Assembly: GCA_001871905.1 (NCBI GenBank)
Contig: MNUG01000024.1
Span: 1-58,382 of the forward strand
Length of the DNA: 58,382 nucleotides
Direction of reading: 5' to 3'
DNA from: Alphaproteobacteria bacterium CG1_02_46_17
Lineage (GTDB): Bacteria > Pseudomonadota > Alphaproteobacteria > Micavibrionales > Micavibrionaceae
Below, one piece after another: positions 1-8,570 of the stretch. A model generated the notes under the pieces. That model was not told the DNA's origin. It did not search any database and saw only the letters and a program-made list of their open reading frames with translations. Within the stretch, counting starts at the first letter, position 1, and each line of letters opens with the position of its first letter. Position numbers and translations under genes: made by a program.

Positions 1-351
1 TATAAGTAAAATGCATAAATACTGAGTATTTATTTGTAATTTACTTCATGTCACGAAGATAATTAAAGTAATAATTGAAAATAATAATTTATAATACTTT
101 ATCTCTTCTAAATAGTTCTGGATTTGGTAGCCGAGTTTGACACAATCTAGCCACATTATTGGACGGAATAATTAATTTTCGATGAATTCAATTTTACAAA
201 TAGTATATTTTGAGCTTGGAAAATTCGGGAACGGCTATTTGACCCAGTAAAATTAAAGTGAAATAGGATCTCCAGACATAATTAAATGTCCCACACAAAT
301 GATAGGATAGAGAATCCTCTTGGGATAAATTTTTTTGGGAAGGGGAGTAAA
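1..351. other. AT-rich stretch without a recognisable gene
   Basis: No open frame here has a credible start, ribosome binding site and recognisable protein. The base composition is strongly AT-rich compared with the genes downstream. I see no tRNA, terminator or repeat. It may be the 3' flank of a gene outside the window or a plain intergenic region. Confidence 0.5.
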
Positions 352-426
352 TGGCTCCTCGAGCAGGATTCGAACCTGCGACCAATCGATTAACAGTCGA
401 TTGCTCTACCGCTGAGCTATCGAGGA
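352..426 (-). tRNA. tRNA-Asn (GTT)
   Basis: The minus strand folds as a 75-nt cloverleaf with encoded CCA. The acceptor stem TCCTCGA pairs with TCGAGGA, the T arm carries GGTTCGAATCC, and the anticodon loop CTGTTAA gives GTT (Asn). The discriminator is G. A promoter with a perfect -35 box lies directly upstream. Confidence 0.96.
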
Positions 427-451
427 ACAAGCGAAACGCTTTCAGGTGGCT

Positions 452-480
452 TTTCTATTTTTATTCGAGACTTTTGTCAA
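452..480 (-). promoter_or_regulatory. Promoter of tRNA-Asn
   Basis: On the minus strand a perfect -35 TTGACA (475-480) is followed after 17 nt by TAGAAA (452-457) as the -10. Transcription would start about 20 nt before the mature tRNA 5' end. The spacing and position fit a housekeeping sigma factor. Confidence 0.65.
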
Positions 481-603
481 CTGGGAATTTTGTTAAAAAA
501 GCCAAATAAAATATAACCACATTTGGTCACGGCTGTGTACTCTGGTTTATCTTATAAAAGAGAAATGCTCCGGATTTCGGAAAATGTCCAAAACAAAGAA
601 ATC

Positions 604-677
604 TGGAGGCACGAGCCGGAATCGAACCGGCGTGCAAGCTTTTGCAGAGCTCTGCCTAACCACTCGGCCATCGCGCC
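604..677 (-). tRNA. tRNA-Cys (GCA)
   Basis: The minus strand folds as a 74-nt tRNA with encoded CCA. The acceptor GGCGCGA pairs with TCGTGCC with one G-T wobble. The discriminator is T, as usual for bacterial tRNA-Cys. The anticodon loop CTGCAAA gives GCA (Cys), and the T loop is GGTTCGATTCC. Confidence 0.96.
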
Positions 678-705
678 CCCACTGAAGATAGTTTCAGAAG
701 GCAGG

Positions 706-735
706 GATTTAGCATTTTTCATCATGGAAATCCAG
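706..735 (-). promoter_or_regulatory. Probable promoter of tRNA-Cys
   Basis: On the minus strand GCTAAATC (706-713) matches the -10 consensus described for Caulobacter housekeeping promoters (GCTANAWC). A weak -35, CTGGAT, lies 16 nt further upstream (730-735). The position, about 30 nt before the tRNA, is suitable. The -35 match is poor. Confidence 0.4.
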
Positions 736-784
736 CATAAAATCCTGTATTAGATGTAAAGTTTTTATTTCTAAGGAATTTCTT

Positions 785-1459
785 ATGTCACTCCAAAATT
801 TTGAAAAAGCCAGGGAAGCTATGGTTGTTTCCCAATTGCAGCCCTCAGGTGTCGTGGACGAAAAAGTAAATTGTGCTTATTTGAGTATTCCGCGCGAGAT
901 GTTTGTATCTGAGGCCTTGCGTGGCGTGAGTTACCTTGATGATGATCTTCCTGTCGGAGAAGGGCGCTTTCTGTTGGAGCCTTTAATTCTGGCGAAAATG
1001 GTTCAGGATGCCAATTTGGAAAAGACGTCAAAAGTTCTGGATGTAGCCGGAGGAACAGGCTATTCCGCAGCAATTTTGTCGCAACTCGTGGGCGAAGTCT
1101 ATGCGCTCGATCCAAGTGATAAACTTCTTCACGCGGCACGTTTGAATTGGGAACATCTTGGGTTAACCAATATCTCTGCGGTTCTTGGTCGCGCTCAAGA
1201 CGGCTATGTCAAGGCCGCGAAGTATGATGCCATCTTTATAAATGGCGCTGTTGCAGAGCCCCCTAAAGAATTGATTGGCCAGCTTGCACCCCATGGAAAA
1301 TTATATTGCGTTTTGGTCAAGGACGGCGATACAACTGGCGAAATTACCCGTTACAGTGTATCGGATTCTGGATCTTTGTTGCAGTTTGCACTGGGGGATG
1401 CTGCAACGGCCTATGTTCCAGGGCTTATGCCTCAAGGTAAGTTTGAATTTCAGAAATAG
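785..1459 (+). CDS. Pcm-like class I SAM-dependent methyltransferase
   Basis: This 224-residue protein belongs to the protein-L-isoaspartate O-methyltransferase family. The SAM-binding motif I, LDVAGGTGYSAA, sits near residues 85-96 and the N-terminal REMFVSEA matches the family's REXFVPE signature. The substrate-side GQTISQP of true PCMT enzymes is replaced by GRFLLEP near residue 60. The enzyme is therefore probably one of the alphaproteobacterial paralogues that usually sit beside tolC, and isoaspartate repair is not assured. The start ATG has AAGGA eight bases upstream. popZ follows in the same direction 125 bp later; no tolC lies between. Confidence 0.82.
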   Translation: MSLQNFEKAREAMVVSQLQPSGVVDEKVNCAYLSIPREMFVSEALRGVSYLDDDLPVGEGRFLLEPLILAKMVQDANLEKTSKVLDVAGGTGYSAAILSQLVGEVYALDPSDKLLHAARLNWEHLGLTNISAVLGRAQDGYVKAAKYDAIFINGAVAEPPKELIGQLAPHGKLYCVLVKDGDTTGEITRYSVSDSGSLLQFALGDAATAYVPGLMPQGKFEFQK

Positions 1460-1584
1460 AAGTTCTGTAAAATAAAAACCCGACTTTGTGCATTAGGGTG
1501 TGGATAGGGATTAAATCGTGCTTTGACAATGCGTTAGCATTAAGACAAACTGCACAAGATGAAGTTATTTTAAGGAAAAGCTGA

Positions 1585-2277
1585 ATGGCTGGCACAGAAC
1601 CGGATCAGGAACCGTCAATCGAAGAGATACTCGCATCTATCCGACAGATTATTTCGGATGATGAAACACGCGAAGCTGAGGACATTGAAATTCCTCGGGA
1701 AGAAAATGTTGCCCGTAAAGCTGGGGACATCGAGATAACAAAAGACGATGAAAAATATGAAATTCCTGTCTATCAACCTGAGCCAGAACAGGAAGAAGAG
1801 CCAAGAGAAAGTTTTGCAGACGTTCTTGAGCTGACTAATGAAATTAAAGGTGACAAGGAAGAAAAAGTCATCAATTACAGCGAAGAAAAATATACAATTC
1901 CGTTGGCCGAGCCAGATCCTGTCAAGGAAGAGGCGCCACGTAAATCTGATCTGGACTTGTCTATGAAAGAAGATGATGAAATGCGTGAATCCGATCTGGA
2001 TTTATCAATGGGCAGTGATGATATTGATGCACTGTTTACTGCACCCGCGTTAGCGGCAACAGCAGATGCTTTCTCCAAGCTGATGGGAAATATCCCCGTC
2101 GAGCGTGAGGAAAATGAACGTCTTTATGCAGATGGTCGTATTACACTGGAAGATATTGCCAAAGACCTGATGCGTCCGATGCTGCGCCAGTGGATTGATG
2201 ACAATGTGCCCAAGATGGTTGAACGTTTGATCCAAAAAGAAATCGAAAAAATTACCAAACAAATAAAAGGTGCATAG
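1585..2277 (+). CDS. popZ: Polar organizing protein PopZ (DUF2497)
   Basis: This 230-residue protein has the two conserved ends of PopZ. An N-terminal helix, EEILASIRQIISDDE, lies at about residues 10-25. A C-terminal oligomerisation block near residues 190-228 contains DLMRPMLRQWIDDNVPKMVE. The middle is an acidic, proline-containing, low-complexity linker with internal repeats (EIPVYQPEPE / TIPLAEPDPV and two copies of SDLDLSM). In Caulobacter PopZ forms a polar matrix that anchors ParB-parS and recruits cell-cycle regulators. The protein is longer than Caulobacter PopZ (177 residues), through the linker. A TTGACA box at 1523-1528 may be part of its promoter, but I see no clear -10. Transcription ends at the hairpin immediately downstream. 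Confidence 0.93.
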   Translation: MAGTEPDQEPSIEEILASIRQIISDDETREAEDIEIPREENVARKAGDIEITKDDEKYEIPVYQPEPEQEEEPRESFADVLELTNEIKGDKEEKVINYSEEKYTIPLAEPDPVKEEAPRKSDLDLSMKEDDEMRESDLDLSMGSDDIDALFTAPALAATADAFSKLMGNIPVEREENERLYADGRITLEDIAKDLMRPMLRQWIDDNVPKMVERLIQKEIEKITKQIKGA

Positions 2278-2286
2278 GTTTCGCAA

Positions 2287-2312
2287 TGGCACAGAAATGT
2301 GCCATTTTTTTT
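2287..2312 (+). terminator. Rho-independent terminator after popZ
   Basis: A perfect 7-bp stem TGGCACA/TGTGCCA with a GAAA tetraloop is followed by eight T residues. It starts 9 nt after the popZ stop codon and separates popZ from valS. Confidence 0.9.
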
Positions 2313-2415
2313 ATTGTTACATTCACTTGAAATGATTGAAATATGTCTTCTGGCAGGTTAAAACCGTATCCACAAACAAAAAATTATATGACGCACAAAG
2401 AATTGAGATTAGACA

Positions 2416-5064
2416 ATGCTCGACAAAATTTTTGACCACAAACAGATTGAAAAAAACCATTACCAGAAATGGGAAGAGTCCGGACTGTTTGAATGTCATC
2501 CTCAAATGGACACGTCTCCTTTTACCATCATGATGCCACCGCCCAATGTCACGGGAACCTTGCATATGGGGCATGCTTTTACCAACACTCTGCAAGACGT
2601 CATGACTCGTTACAACCGTATGAAAGGCAAAGATGCCTTATGGATGCCCGGGACTGACCACGCAGGGATCGCAACACAAATGGTGGTCGAGCGTAAACTT
2701 GCAGAAGAAGGTCAGCCTTCCCGCCGGGACATGGGTAGAGAAGCCTTTCTTGAAAAAGTATGGGAGTGGAAGGAATATTCCGGAGGAACCATTACCAACC
2801 AGTTACGCCGTTTGGGATCAACGCCGGATTGGAGCCGCGAACGATTTACAATGGATGATGGTTTGAATAAGGCCGTCCGTAAAGCTTTCGTTGAACTCTA
2901 CCGCAAAGGACTTATTTTCAAAGACAATCGTCTAGTGAACTGGGACCCTAAACTTTTGACCGCTATTTCGGATATCGAAGTTGTTCAGAAAGAAGTAAAA
3001 GGCCATATGTGGTATATCCGCTATCCTGTCGAGGGAGAAGAAGAGCGTTATATCACGATTGCCACCACACGTCCGGAAACCATGTTGGGGGATACCGCCA
3101 TTGTTGTGAATCCTGAAGACGAACGTTACAAAGACCTGATTGGCAAAGTTGCTGTTCTGCCAATCGTTGGGCGTTTGATTAAAATTATCGCAGATGATTA
3201 TGTCCATATAGAGCTTGGAACTGGTGCAATGAAAGTAACGCCAGCTCATGATTTCAACGACTTTGAAATTGGACGCCGCCATAATCTTGAGATGATCTCG
3301 ATTATGAATGTGCATGCGAAGATCAACGAAAATGCTCCGGAAGAATATCAAGGACTTGATCGGTACGATGCTCGCAAAAAAATCCTGCAAGAACTTGAGG
3401 CGCAAGATCTTCTGGATCGCGTCGAGAATATCACACACATGATTCCATATGGCGATCGTTCCGATCTCGTGATCGAACCTTTCCTGACCGAGCAATGGTA
3501 CTGTGATGCCAAGACTTTGGCTCAACCAGCCATTGAAGCCGTAGAAACCGGCAAGACTGTTTTTGTTCCAAAAACTTGGGAAAACACTTATTTCGAATGG
3601 ATGCGGAATATTCAGCCTTGGTGTATTTCACGGCAATTATGGTGGGGACATCAAATTCCGGCGTGGTACGATGAAGACGGCAAGGTCTATGTTGCTGAAA
3701 CCGAAGAAGAAGCGCAAAGAGAAGCAGGAGCAGGGGTTAAGCTCACTCGCGATGACGATGTTCTTGACACATGGTTCTCATCGGCACTCTGGCCTTTCTC
3801 GACTTTGGGGTGGCCGGATCAAACACCAGAGCTTGCGAAATATTATCCTGGTGATGTGTTGTGTACCGGATTTGATATTATTTTCTTCTGGGTTGCCCGG
3901 ATGATGATGATGGGTATCCATTTTATGGGAGATGTCCCATTCCATACCGTATATATGCATGCACTGGTCCGCGATGCCAAAGGGCAAAAAATGTCCAAGT
4001 CCAGAGGCAATGTTATTGATCCTCTGGATACAATTGAAAAATACGGAGCTGACGCTTTGAGGTTCTGCTTGACGGCGATGGCGGCCCAAGGCCGTGATAT
4101 TCGTCTATCTGATGAACGTATTGAAGGATACCGCAACTTCGCAACTAAAATCTGGAATGCCACCCGTTATTGCGAAATGAATGGCTGTATTCCGAATGCC
4201 GATTTCAAACCTGAAAATGCAAAACACACCATCAACCAATGGATTATTGGTCAAGTGATGGAGGTTCAGAAATCCATAGATAAAAATATGGAAGAATACC
4301 GCTTCAATGATGCGGCTGGAGCAATTTATCAATTTGTTTGGGGAACCTTCTGTGATTGGTATCTTGAATTCACCAAGCCATTGCTCGCGGAAGGCAATAC
4401 AGACGATGTCTTGAAACAGGAAACGCGGGATACAACCGGATGGGTTCTGGATCAAATCCTGACTTTGCTCAATCCATTCATGCCCTATATCACGGAAGAA
4501 TTGTATGAAAGCATAGCAGTTCGTCCAAAGAACTCTTTATTGATGGGGCAAGCTTGGCCAACCTATCCGGAATCTTTATTTAGTGAAAAATCACTTGCGG
4601 AAATTGATTGGTTGACCCGCCTCGTCACGGAAATTCGCTCCGTTCGTTCGGACATGAATGTTCCGGCTGGTGCCAAAATCAAGATGATGATTAAGGATGC
4701 CAGTGAACAAACCAAATCAAGAATTGCCGCATATGAAGAAATTATTGCGCGGATGGCAAGGATTGAAAATATCTCCATGACGGCAGAAGCGCCGAAAGGA
4801 TCAATCCAGACAATTGTAGATGAAGCCACTATCATTCTGCCGATTGCCGAAATCATTGATCTTGATAAAGAGCGTGAGCGTCTCAAGAAGGAGATTGATA
4901 GGCTGGAAGCCAACATCAATCGCATTGATCAAAAATTGTCTGATGACAAGTTTGTGAACAACGCACCTGCCGAAATTATCGCCGAACAAAAGGCCCGTAA
5001 AGCCGAAAATGAAACGGTGATGAAGAAACTGTCACAGGCATTGAAGCAATTGGAAGCGGCATAA
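2416..5064 (+). CDS. valS: Valine--tRNA ligase
   Basis: This 882-residue class Ia synthetase charges tRNA-Val. The HIGH-type motif is HMGH at residues 50-53 (within PPPNVTGTLHMGH) and KMSKS is at 525-529. The editing CP1 domain lies between them, with TTRPETMLGDTA near residue 215. The C-terminal helical arm, rich in Glu, Lys and Arg from about residue 815, is the coiled coil typical of ValRS. The length is normal. The popZ-valS order is common in alphaproteobacteria. corA follows after 9 bp and is probably cotranscribed. Confidence 0.98.
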   Translation: MLDKIFDHKQIEKNHYQKWEESGLFECHPQMDTSPFTIMMPPPNVTGTLHMGHAFTNTLQDVMTRYNRMKGKDALWMPGTDHAGIATQMVVERKLAEEGQPSRRDMGREAFLEKVWEWKEYSGGTITNQLRRLGSTPDWSRERFTMDDGLNKAVRKAFVELYRKGLIFKDNRLVNWDPKLLTAISDIEVVQKEVKGHMWYIRYPVEGEEERYITIATTRPETMLGDTAIVVNPEDERYKDLIGKVAVLPIVGRLIKIIADDYVHIELGTGAMKVTPAHDFNDFEIGRRHNLEMISIMNVHAKINENAPEEYQGLDRYDARKKILQELEAQDLLDRVENITHMIPYGDRSDLVIEPFLTEQWYCDAKTLAQPAIEAVETGKTVFVPKTWENTYFEWMRNIQPWCISRQLWWGHQIPAWYDEDGKVYVAETEEEAQREAGAGVKLTRDDDVLDTWFSSALWPFSTLGWPDQTPELAKYYPGDVLCTGFDIIFFWVARMMMMGIHFMGDVPFHTVYMHALVRDAKGQKMSKSRGNVIDPLDTIEKYGADALRFCLTAMAAQGRDIRLSDERIEGYRNFATKIWNATRYCEMNGCIPNADFKPENAKHTINQWIIGQVMEVQKSIDKNMEEYRFNDAAGAIYQFVWGTFCDWYLEFTKPLLAEGNTDDVLKQETRDTTGWVLDQILTLLNPFMPYITEELYESIAVRPKNSLLMGQAWPTYPESLFSEKSLAEIDWLTRLVTEIRSVRSDMNVPAGAKIKMMIKDASEQTKSRIAAYEEIIARMARIENISMTAEAPKGSIQTIVDEATIILPIAEIIDLDKERERLKKEIDRLEANINRIDQKLSDDKFVNNAPAEIIAEQKARKAENETVMKKLSQALKQLEAA

Positions 5065-5073
5065 GAAAATATT

Positions 5074-6054
5074 ATGATCAAAGTTTACGCCAGAGAGAAT
5101 GGAAAAACACAGGTTAGGGAGATCGTTTCTTCCTCTGATTTTCCCTCTGGCGTAGTCTGGGTCGATATGTTTGCACCATCCCCTGAAGAAATGGACATGG
5201 TCGAAGATCATCTTCATATCGAGCTACCCAATAAGAGTGAGATCTGGAAAAATCATATCCTCAATAGGCTCTACACCGAGAATAGTGTGGCCTATATGAC
5301 GGCCGCCTTAATCAACAAAATAAAAACCCCTTATCCCGAAACAGTGGCTGTTACGTTTCTTTTGGGAAAAACCTTTTTTCTAACGATGCGTGATATTGAC
5401 CCAACGTCTTTTAAGAATTTTTCCGATAGATTGCAGAAACAAGGATCATTGTTCGAAACACCAGCTAATTTGGCCGAGGGTCTATTTGAAGAAATGATTG
5501 TTCGGGTAGCTCATAACTCAGAGCAACTGGTTGATACTTTGGATGAGCTCTCGCACAGTATTTTTGCGACAGACGTTTTCGAAGACGATAAACCCAGAAA
5601 TACGACACATGTCATGAAGGTCGCCTTGAAAAATCTGGGAAACGCAGCAGATTTAAACTCCAAAATTAACGAAAGCCTGCATGCGATCAGTCGAATGTTG
5701 GTCTTTTTCAAACAATCAACTAGCGCCCATCCAGCAACAGACAGCTGTATTGATATTTTAATAATGGATGTTCAGGCCTTGATTACACAGACAGCCTTCT
5801 TATCTGACAAGGTAACGTTTCAACTTGATGCAACGTTGGGTATGATTAACGTCGAACAAAACTTGATTATCAAGATATTCTCGATTGTTACTGTGTTCTT
5901 TCTTCCTGCGACTCTTGTGTCCAGCATTTATGGCATGAATTTCGGGCATATGCCTGAACTCGATTGGGTATGGGGTTATCCATTTGCTTTGGCCCTGATG
6001 GTTCTTTGCGCGATCGTGCCTCATGTTTATTTCAAACGAAAAGGCTGGCTGTAA
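5074..6054 (+). CDS. corA: CorA family magnesium/divalent cation transporter
   Basis: This 326-residue protein has the CorA layout: a long cytoplasmic N-terminal domain followed by two membrane helices near the C-terminus. The signature GMN (residues 287-289, in SIYGMNFGH) ends the first helix and forms the selectivity loop in this family. The C-terminus is short and basic (FKRKGWL), as expected. The ATG lies 9 bp after valS. Mg2+ uptake is the default assignment; Co2+, Ni2+ or Zn2+ transport by a CorA/ZntB relative cannot be excluded from sequence alone. Confidence 0.92.
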   Translation: MIKVYARENGKTQVREIVSSSDFPSGVVWVDMFAPSPEEMDMVEDHLHIELPNKSEIWKNHILNRLYTENSVAYMTAALINKIKTPYPETVAVTFLLGKTFFLTMRDIDPTSFKNFSDRLQKQGSLFETPANLAEGLFEEMIVRVAHNSEQLVDTLDELSHSIFATDVFEDDKPRNTTHVMKVALKNLGNAADLNSKINESLHAISRMLVFFKQSTSAHPATDSCIDILIMDVQALITQTAFLSDKVTFQLDATLGMINVEQNLIIKIFSIVTVFFLPATLVSSIYGMNFGHMPELDWVWGYPFALALMVLCAIVPHVYFKRKGWL

Positions 6055-6086
6055 TAGCCCCATATCAAAGGAAGGTATGGACACAA

Positions 6087-6127
6087 AAGAACCCCGGATT
6101 GCTAGACAGCTTTCCGGGGCTAGTTCT
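6087..6127. terminator. Hairpin between convergent corA and rpmE, probable terminator
   Basis: CCCCGGA (6092-6098) and TCCGGGG (6113-6119) form a 7-bp GC-rich stem, which can extend through AGAAC/GTTCT with a bulge. Read on the minus strand it is followed by TTTTGTG, so it probably ends the rpmE transcript. On the plus strand the T tract is missing. Confidence 0.5.
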
Positions 6128-6178
6128 ACCTCATCAGGAGTTTTCCTGAACTTTGTTCGCTGCAGATCAAGCGGAAGA

Positions 6179-6445
6179 CTAAGCTTCTTTTTGCTCTTCG
6201 TCTTGACGACCTGCAGTTTGAACTCCAGCAGACAAAAAGCTGCCAAAGCGTTTCTCGAATTTCGACAACTGACCTTTTTCAGTAATTTTGGCAACGCCGC
6301 CTTTCCACGCAGGGTGGGAGAGGCAATCGATATCCAGACGCATTGTGTCGCCTGATTTGCCCCAAGTGGTGCGGGTTGTGTATTCTGTGCCATCGGTCAT
6401 AACGATGGTAACTTCGTGGTAATCCGGATGGATATTGGCTTTCAT
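6179..6445 (-). CDS. rpmE: 50S ribosomal protein L31 (bL31)
   Basis: This 88-residue protein starts [10 protein letters not shown] and contains [13 protein letters not shown] and SHPAWKGG, the bL31 signatures. Only one cysteine is present (in [10 protein letters not shown]), so the four-cysteine zinc site of C+ L31 proteins is absent and this is the zinc-independent form usual in alphaproteobacteria. The C-terminal tail ([11 protein letters not shown]) is lineage-specific. It stands alone between convergent corA and the fbaA group. Confidence 0.96.
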   Translation of the reverse strand: MKANIHPDYHEVTIVMTDGTEYTTRTTWGKSGDTMRLDIDCLSHPAWKGGVAKITEKGQLSKFEKRFGSFLSAGVQTAGRQDEEQKEA

Positions 6446-6582
6446 AACCAGCTACTCCTGAAACTTAAATTCTCTAATATTTTTCTTCTGTGGCAGGACT
6501 TATAGCAGTCCCACCGCCCAAAAATCAAGTCAAATATTTATTATTTTATTTGATTGAAAAACAAAGGGTTACGATGCGTACC

Positions 6583-7650
6583 TTAGCGCACGGCCACCGA
6601 TTTTCCGTTTGACTTGAGGTCAATAAAGGCCTCGGAGAGTCGCTCAATCAAGGCTTTCTCGCCAAGGCGCAGCCATGTGCGTGGATCATATTGTTTTTTA
6701 TAGGGTTTTCCTGATTCTGGATCAATCTGGTAGAAAAAGGCGGTTTCATTTTCCTTAACATATTTGCCGACGCCATGGGCAAAGGCAAATTGTGTATCCG
6801 TATCAATATTCATTTTGAAAACGCCATATTGCAGACTTTCGTGAATTTTAGCCTTTTCAGAGCCGGAGCCACCATGAAACACCAGATCAAGAGGATTAGC
6901 ACCCAACCCCTTTTTCTCTGCAACCAACGCTTGCGAGTTTTTGAGGATTTCAGGGCAGAGTTTGACATTCCCCGGTGCATAAACCCCGTGGACGTTCCCG
7001 AAAGACGCGGCTACTGAGAAATTGCCAAGTGGAGCTAGAACATCATAAGCATATAAGACATCTTCAGGCTGGGTATAAAGGCGGGCATTGTCGATATCGT
7101 CAGACCCGACACCATCTTCTTCGCCACCTGTGCAACCAAGCTCAATCTCGATGCTCATATCAATTGCCGCCATACGTTTGAGAAGGCGGGCGCATTCGTT
7201 CACATTTTCTTCCAAAGGCTCCTCGGACAGGTCAATCATATGAGACGAGAAAAGAGGGCGCCCATGTTGTTTGAAATAGGACTCTCCATGATCCAGCATA
7301 CCTTCAACCCAAGGAATTAGCTTCTTGTTGGCATGGTCGGTATGCAGAACAACACATACACCGTAATATTTGGCCAGCAAATGTACATGATGTGCCGCCG
7401 ATACCGCCCCTAAGACCTTGGCAGCAGCACTATCCGGAAATCCTTTTCCTGCGTAGAATTCGGCGCCTCCATTAGAAAGCTGGATAATTAAATCTGATTT
7501 ATTTTCCGCAGCGGCTTCCAAGACCGCATTCACCGTATTGGTTCCGGTAACATTAACAGCAGGAAGCGCATAGCATCCTTGCTTGCAAGCCTGAACAAGA
7601 GAGAGATAGTCATTACCGGTCACAACACCAGCGTTGATTTGGGAAGTCAT
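6583..7650 (-). CDS. fbaA: Class II fructose-bisphosphate aldolase
   Basis: This 355-residue zinc-dependent enzyme cleaves fructose 1,6-bisphosphate to DHAP and glyceraldehyde 3-phosphate. It is of the E. coli FbaA type (class IIA): HTDHANKK near residue 104 holds the metal and catalytic residues, EIELGCTGGEEDGV follows, and HGVYAPG, FHGGSGS and MNIDTDTQ form the phosphate and metal sites. I place the start at the ATG at 7650. One codon earlier is a GTG, but AAAGGG fits the ATG better. It lies near gap and tkt on the same strand but is separated from them by three other genes, and pgk is absent. Confidence 0.97.
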   Translation of the reverse strand: MTSQINAGVVTGNDYLSLVQACKQGCYALPAVNVTGTNTVNAVLEAAAENKSDLIIQLSNGGAEFYAGKGFPDSAAAKVLGAVSAAHHVHLLAKYYGVCVVLHTDHANKKLIPWVEGMLDHGESYFKQHGRPLFSSHMIDLSEEPLEENVNECARLLKRMAAIDMSIEIELGCTGGEEDGVGSDDIDNARLYTQPEDVLYAYDVLAPLGNFSVAASFGNVHGVYAPGNVKLCPEILKNSQALVAEKKGLGANPLDLVFHGGSGSEKAKIHESLQYGVFKMNIDTDTQFAFAHGVGKYVKENETAFFYQIDPESGKPYKKQYDPRTWLRLGEKALIERLSEAFIDLKSNGKSVAVR

Positions 7651-7742
7651 CACAGACCCTTTAGGGGTTAGGGGTTAAAAATGAAAGCCAGCATACAGTG
7701 TGCTGGCCTTATGTTCAATTCTGCTTAAATGAAAAAAACTAC

Positions 7743-7913
7743 TTATTTAGGAGCAACAGGGGGTGTAGGGGCAGTACCGCTTTTCCCTTTAGAACGATCA
7801 TTATTGAAAGACCATGTCAGATCATGGTCAGGCATAACATAACCAGTCAAACCTAGAAAAGCCGTTTCCAAGCCATCAATCGTCGTTTGTGCAGCTCTAA
7901 ACTTCTGTACCAT
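7743..7913 (-). CDS. Small uncharacterised protein, 56 residues
   Basis: An ATG at 7911-7913, three bases after the stop of the winged-helix gene, opens a 56-residue frame beginning MVQKFRAAQTTIDGLETAF and ending in the proline-rich APTPPVAPK. The close coupling to the upstream gene and the ordinary amino-acid mix suggest that it is translated. No family is recognised and no membrane segment is visible. It would probably be translated by coupling, since its own ribosome binding site is weak. Confidence 0.5.
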   Translation of the reverse strand: MVQKFRAAQTTIDGLETAFLGLTGYVMPDHDLTWSFNNDRSKGKSGTAPTPPVAPK

Positions 7914-7916
7914 TCT

Positions 7917-8507
7917 TCAGCTTTCGCTATCCGTTTCAATAAGGCCTTGTTCGACTAACCCTTCAAGCGTTCTGATATTTGTTGTTAAGGGAGCTTTATA
8001 GGCTCTGGCAAACAACTCCTGTCTGGACGCGTCCCCCAACTCTGTTGCGGAAACTAATAGTTTTGCATCTCTGAGTGTGGGTTTCGGGTTAGCGAACACG
8101 GTTATAAGGCTTTCAATGAATTTTTGCAAGTTTTTATGCGAATGATCGGCGTAATCTAGCGCAAAACTCAAACTTTTCTTTGAATATCCGCAAGTTGTCA
8201 TGTGGATAAGCCTCCCATCCTGCTGTCCTGCCTGACGGATGACGCACCCGTGGTCATAAAGCCAGTCAATTTCTCGGCTCATAGTGGATTTATTGATTTT
8301 AAGCCGATCCATAACCTCTGTTTGGGTGGTGTTGGGGTGAGCATCAATATCAACTAAAATTTGTGCGCGACGTAAAGGCGAAGAAGAATCCTCACCCAAC
8401 GCTGCAACGAGGTGATCAAGCACCAGCCCCATTCTTTGGATGGGGTTGGAACTGGCCGCATTGTGCAGACTTTTTAGGCCGGATTTCTGAGGCATATCCT
8501 TTATCAT
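7917..8507 (-). CDS. Winged-helix (MarR-like) transcriptional regulator
   Basis: This 196-residue protein contains a winged helix at about residues 45-105. The helix-turn-helix reads TQTEVMDRLKINKSTMSREI and the wing lies around QAGQQDGRLIHMT. This resembles MarR-type repressors. The C-terminal third (SRQELFARAY...IRTLEGLVEQGLIE) could be a second winged-helix-like unit. Its ligand and targets are unknown. It sits between a DUF4405 membrane protein and a small ORF on the same strand. A second ATG at residue 5 also has AAAGGA close by, so the start is uncertain by four codons. Confidence 0.68.
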   Translation of the reverse strand: MIKDMPQKSGLKSLHNAASSNPIQRMGLVLDHLVAALGEDSSSPLRRAQILVDIDAHPNTTQTEVMDRLKINKSTMSREIDWLYDHGCVIRQAGQQDGRLIHMTTCGYSKKSLSFALDYADHSHKNLQKFIESLITVFANPKPTLRDAKLLVSATELGDASRQELFARAYKAPLTTNIRTLEGLVEQGLIETDSES

Positions 8508-8570
8508 CCCTTAATTGTAGGGGCATAATAAGAATATTTTGTAAATTCGGCAATTCAAATGATGATCGGC

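Noticed and set aside
194-430. 78-residue minus-strand frame over tRNA-Asn
   Set aside because: It reads through the tRNA gene and has no ribosome binding site.
2932-3525. 197-residue open frame on the minus strand inside valS
   Set aside because: Antisense shadow of a clear ValRS gene; composition is not that of a protein.
5800-6393. 197-residue minus-strand frame over the corA end and rpmE
   Set aside because: It overlaps two clear genes in another frame and has no family support.
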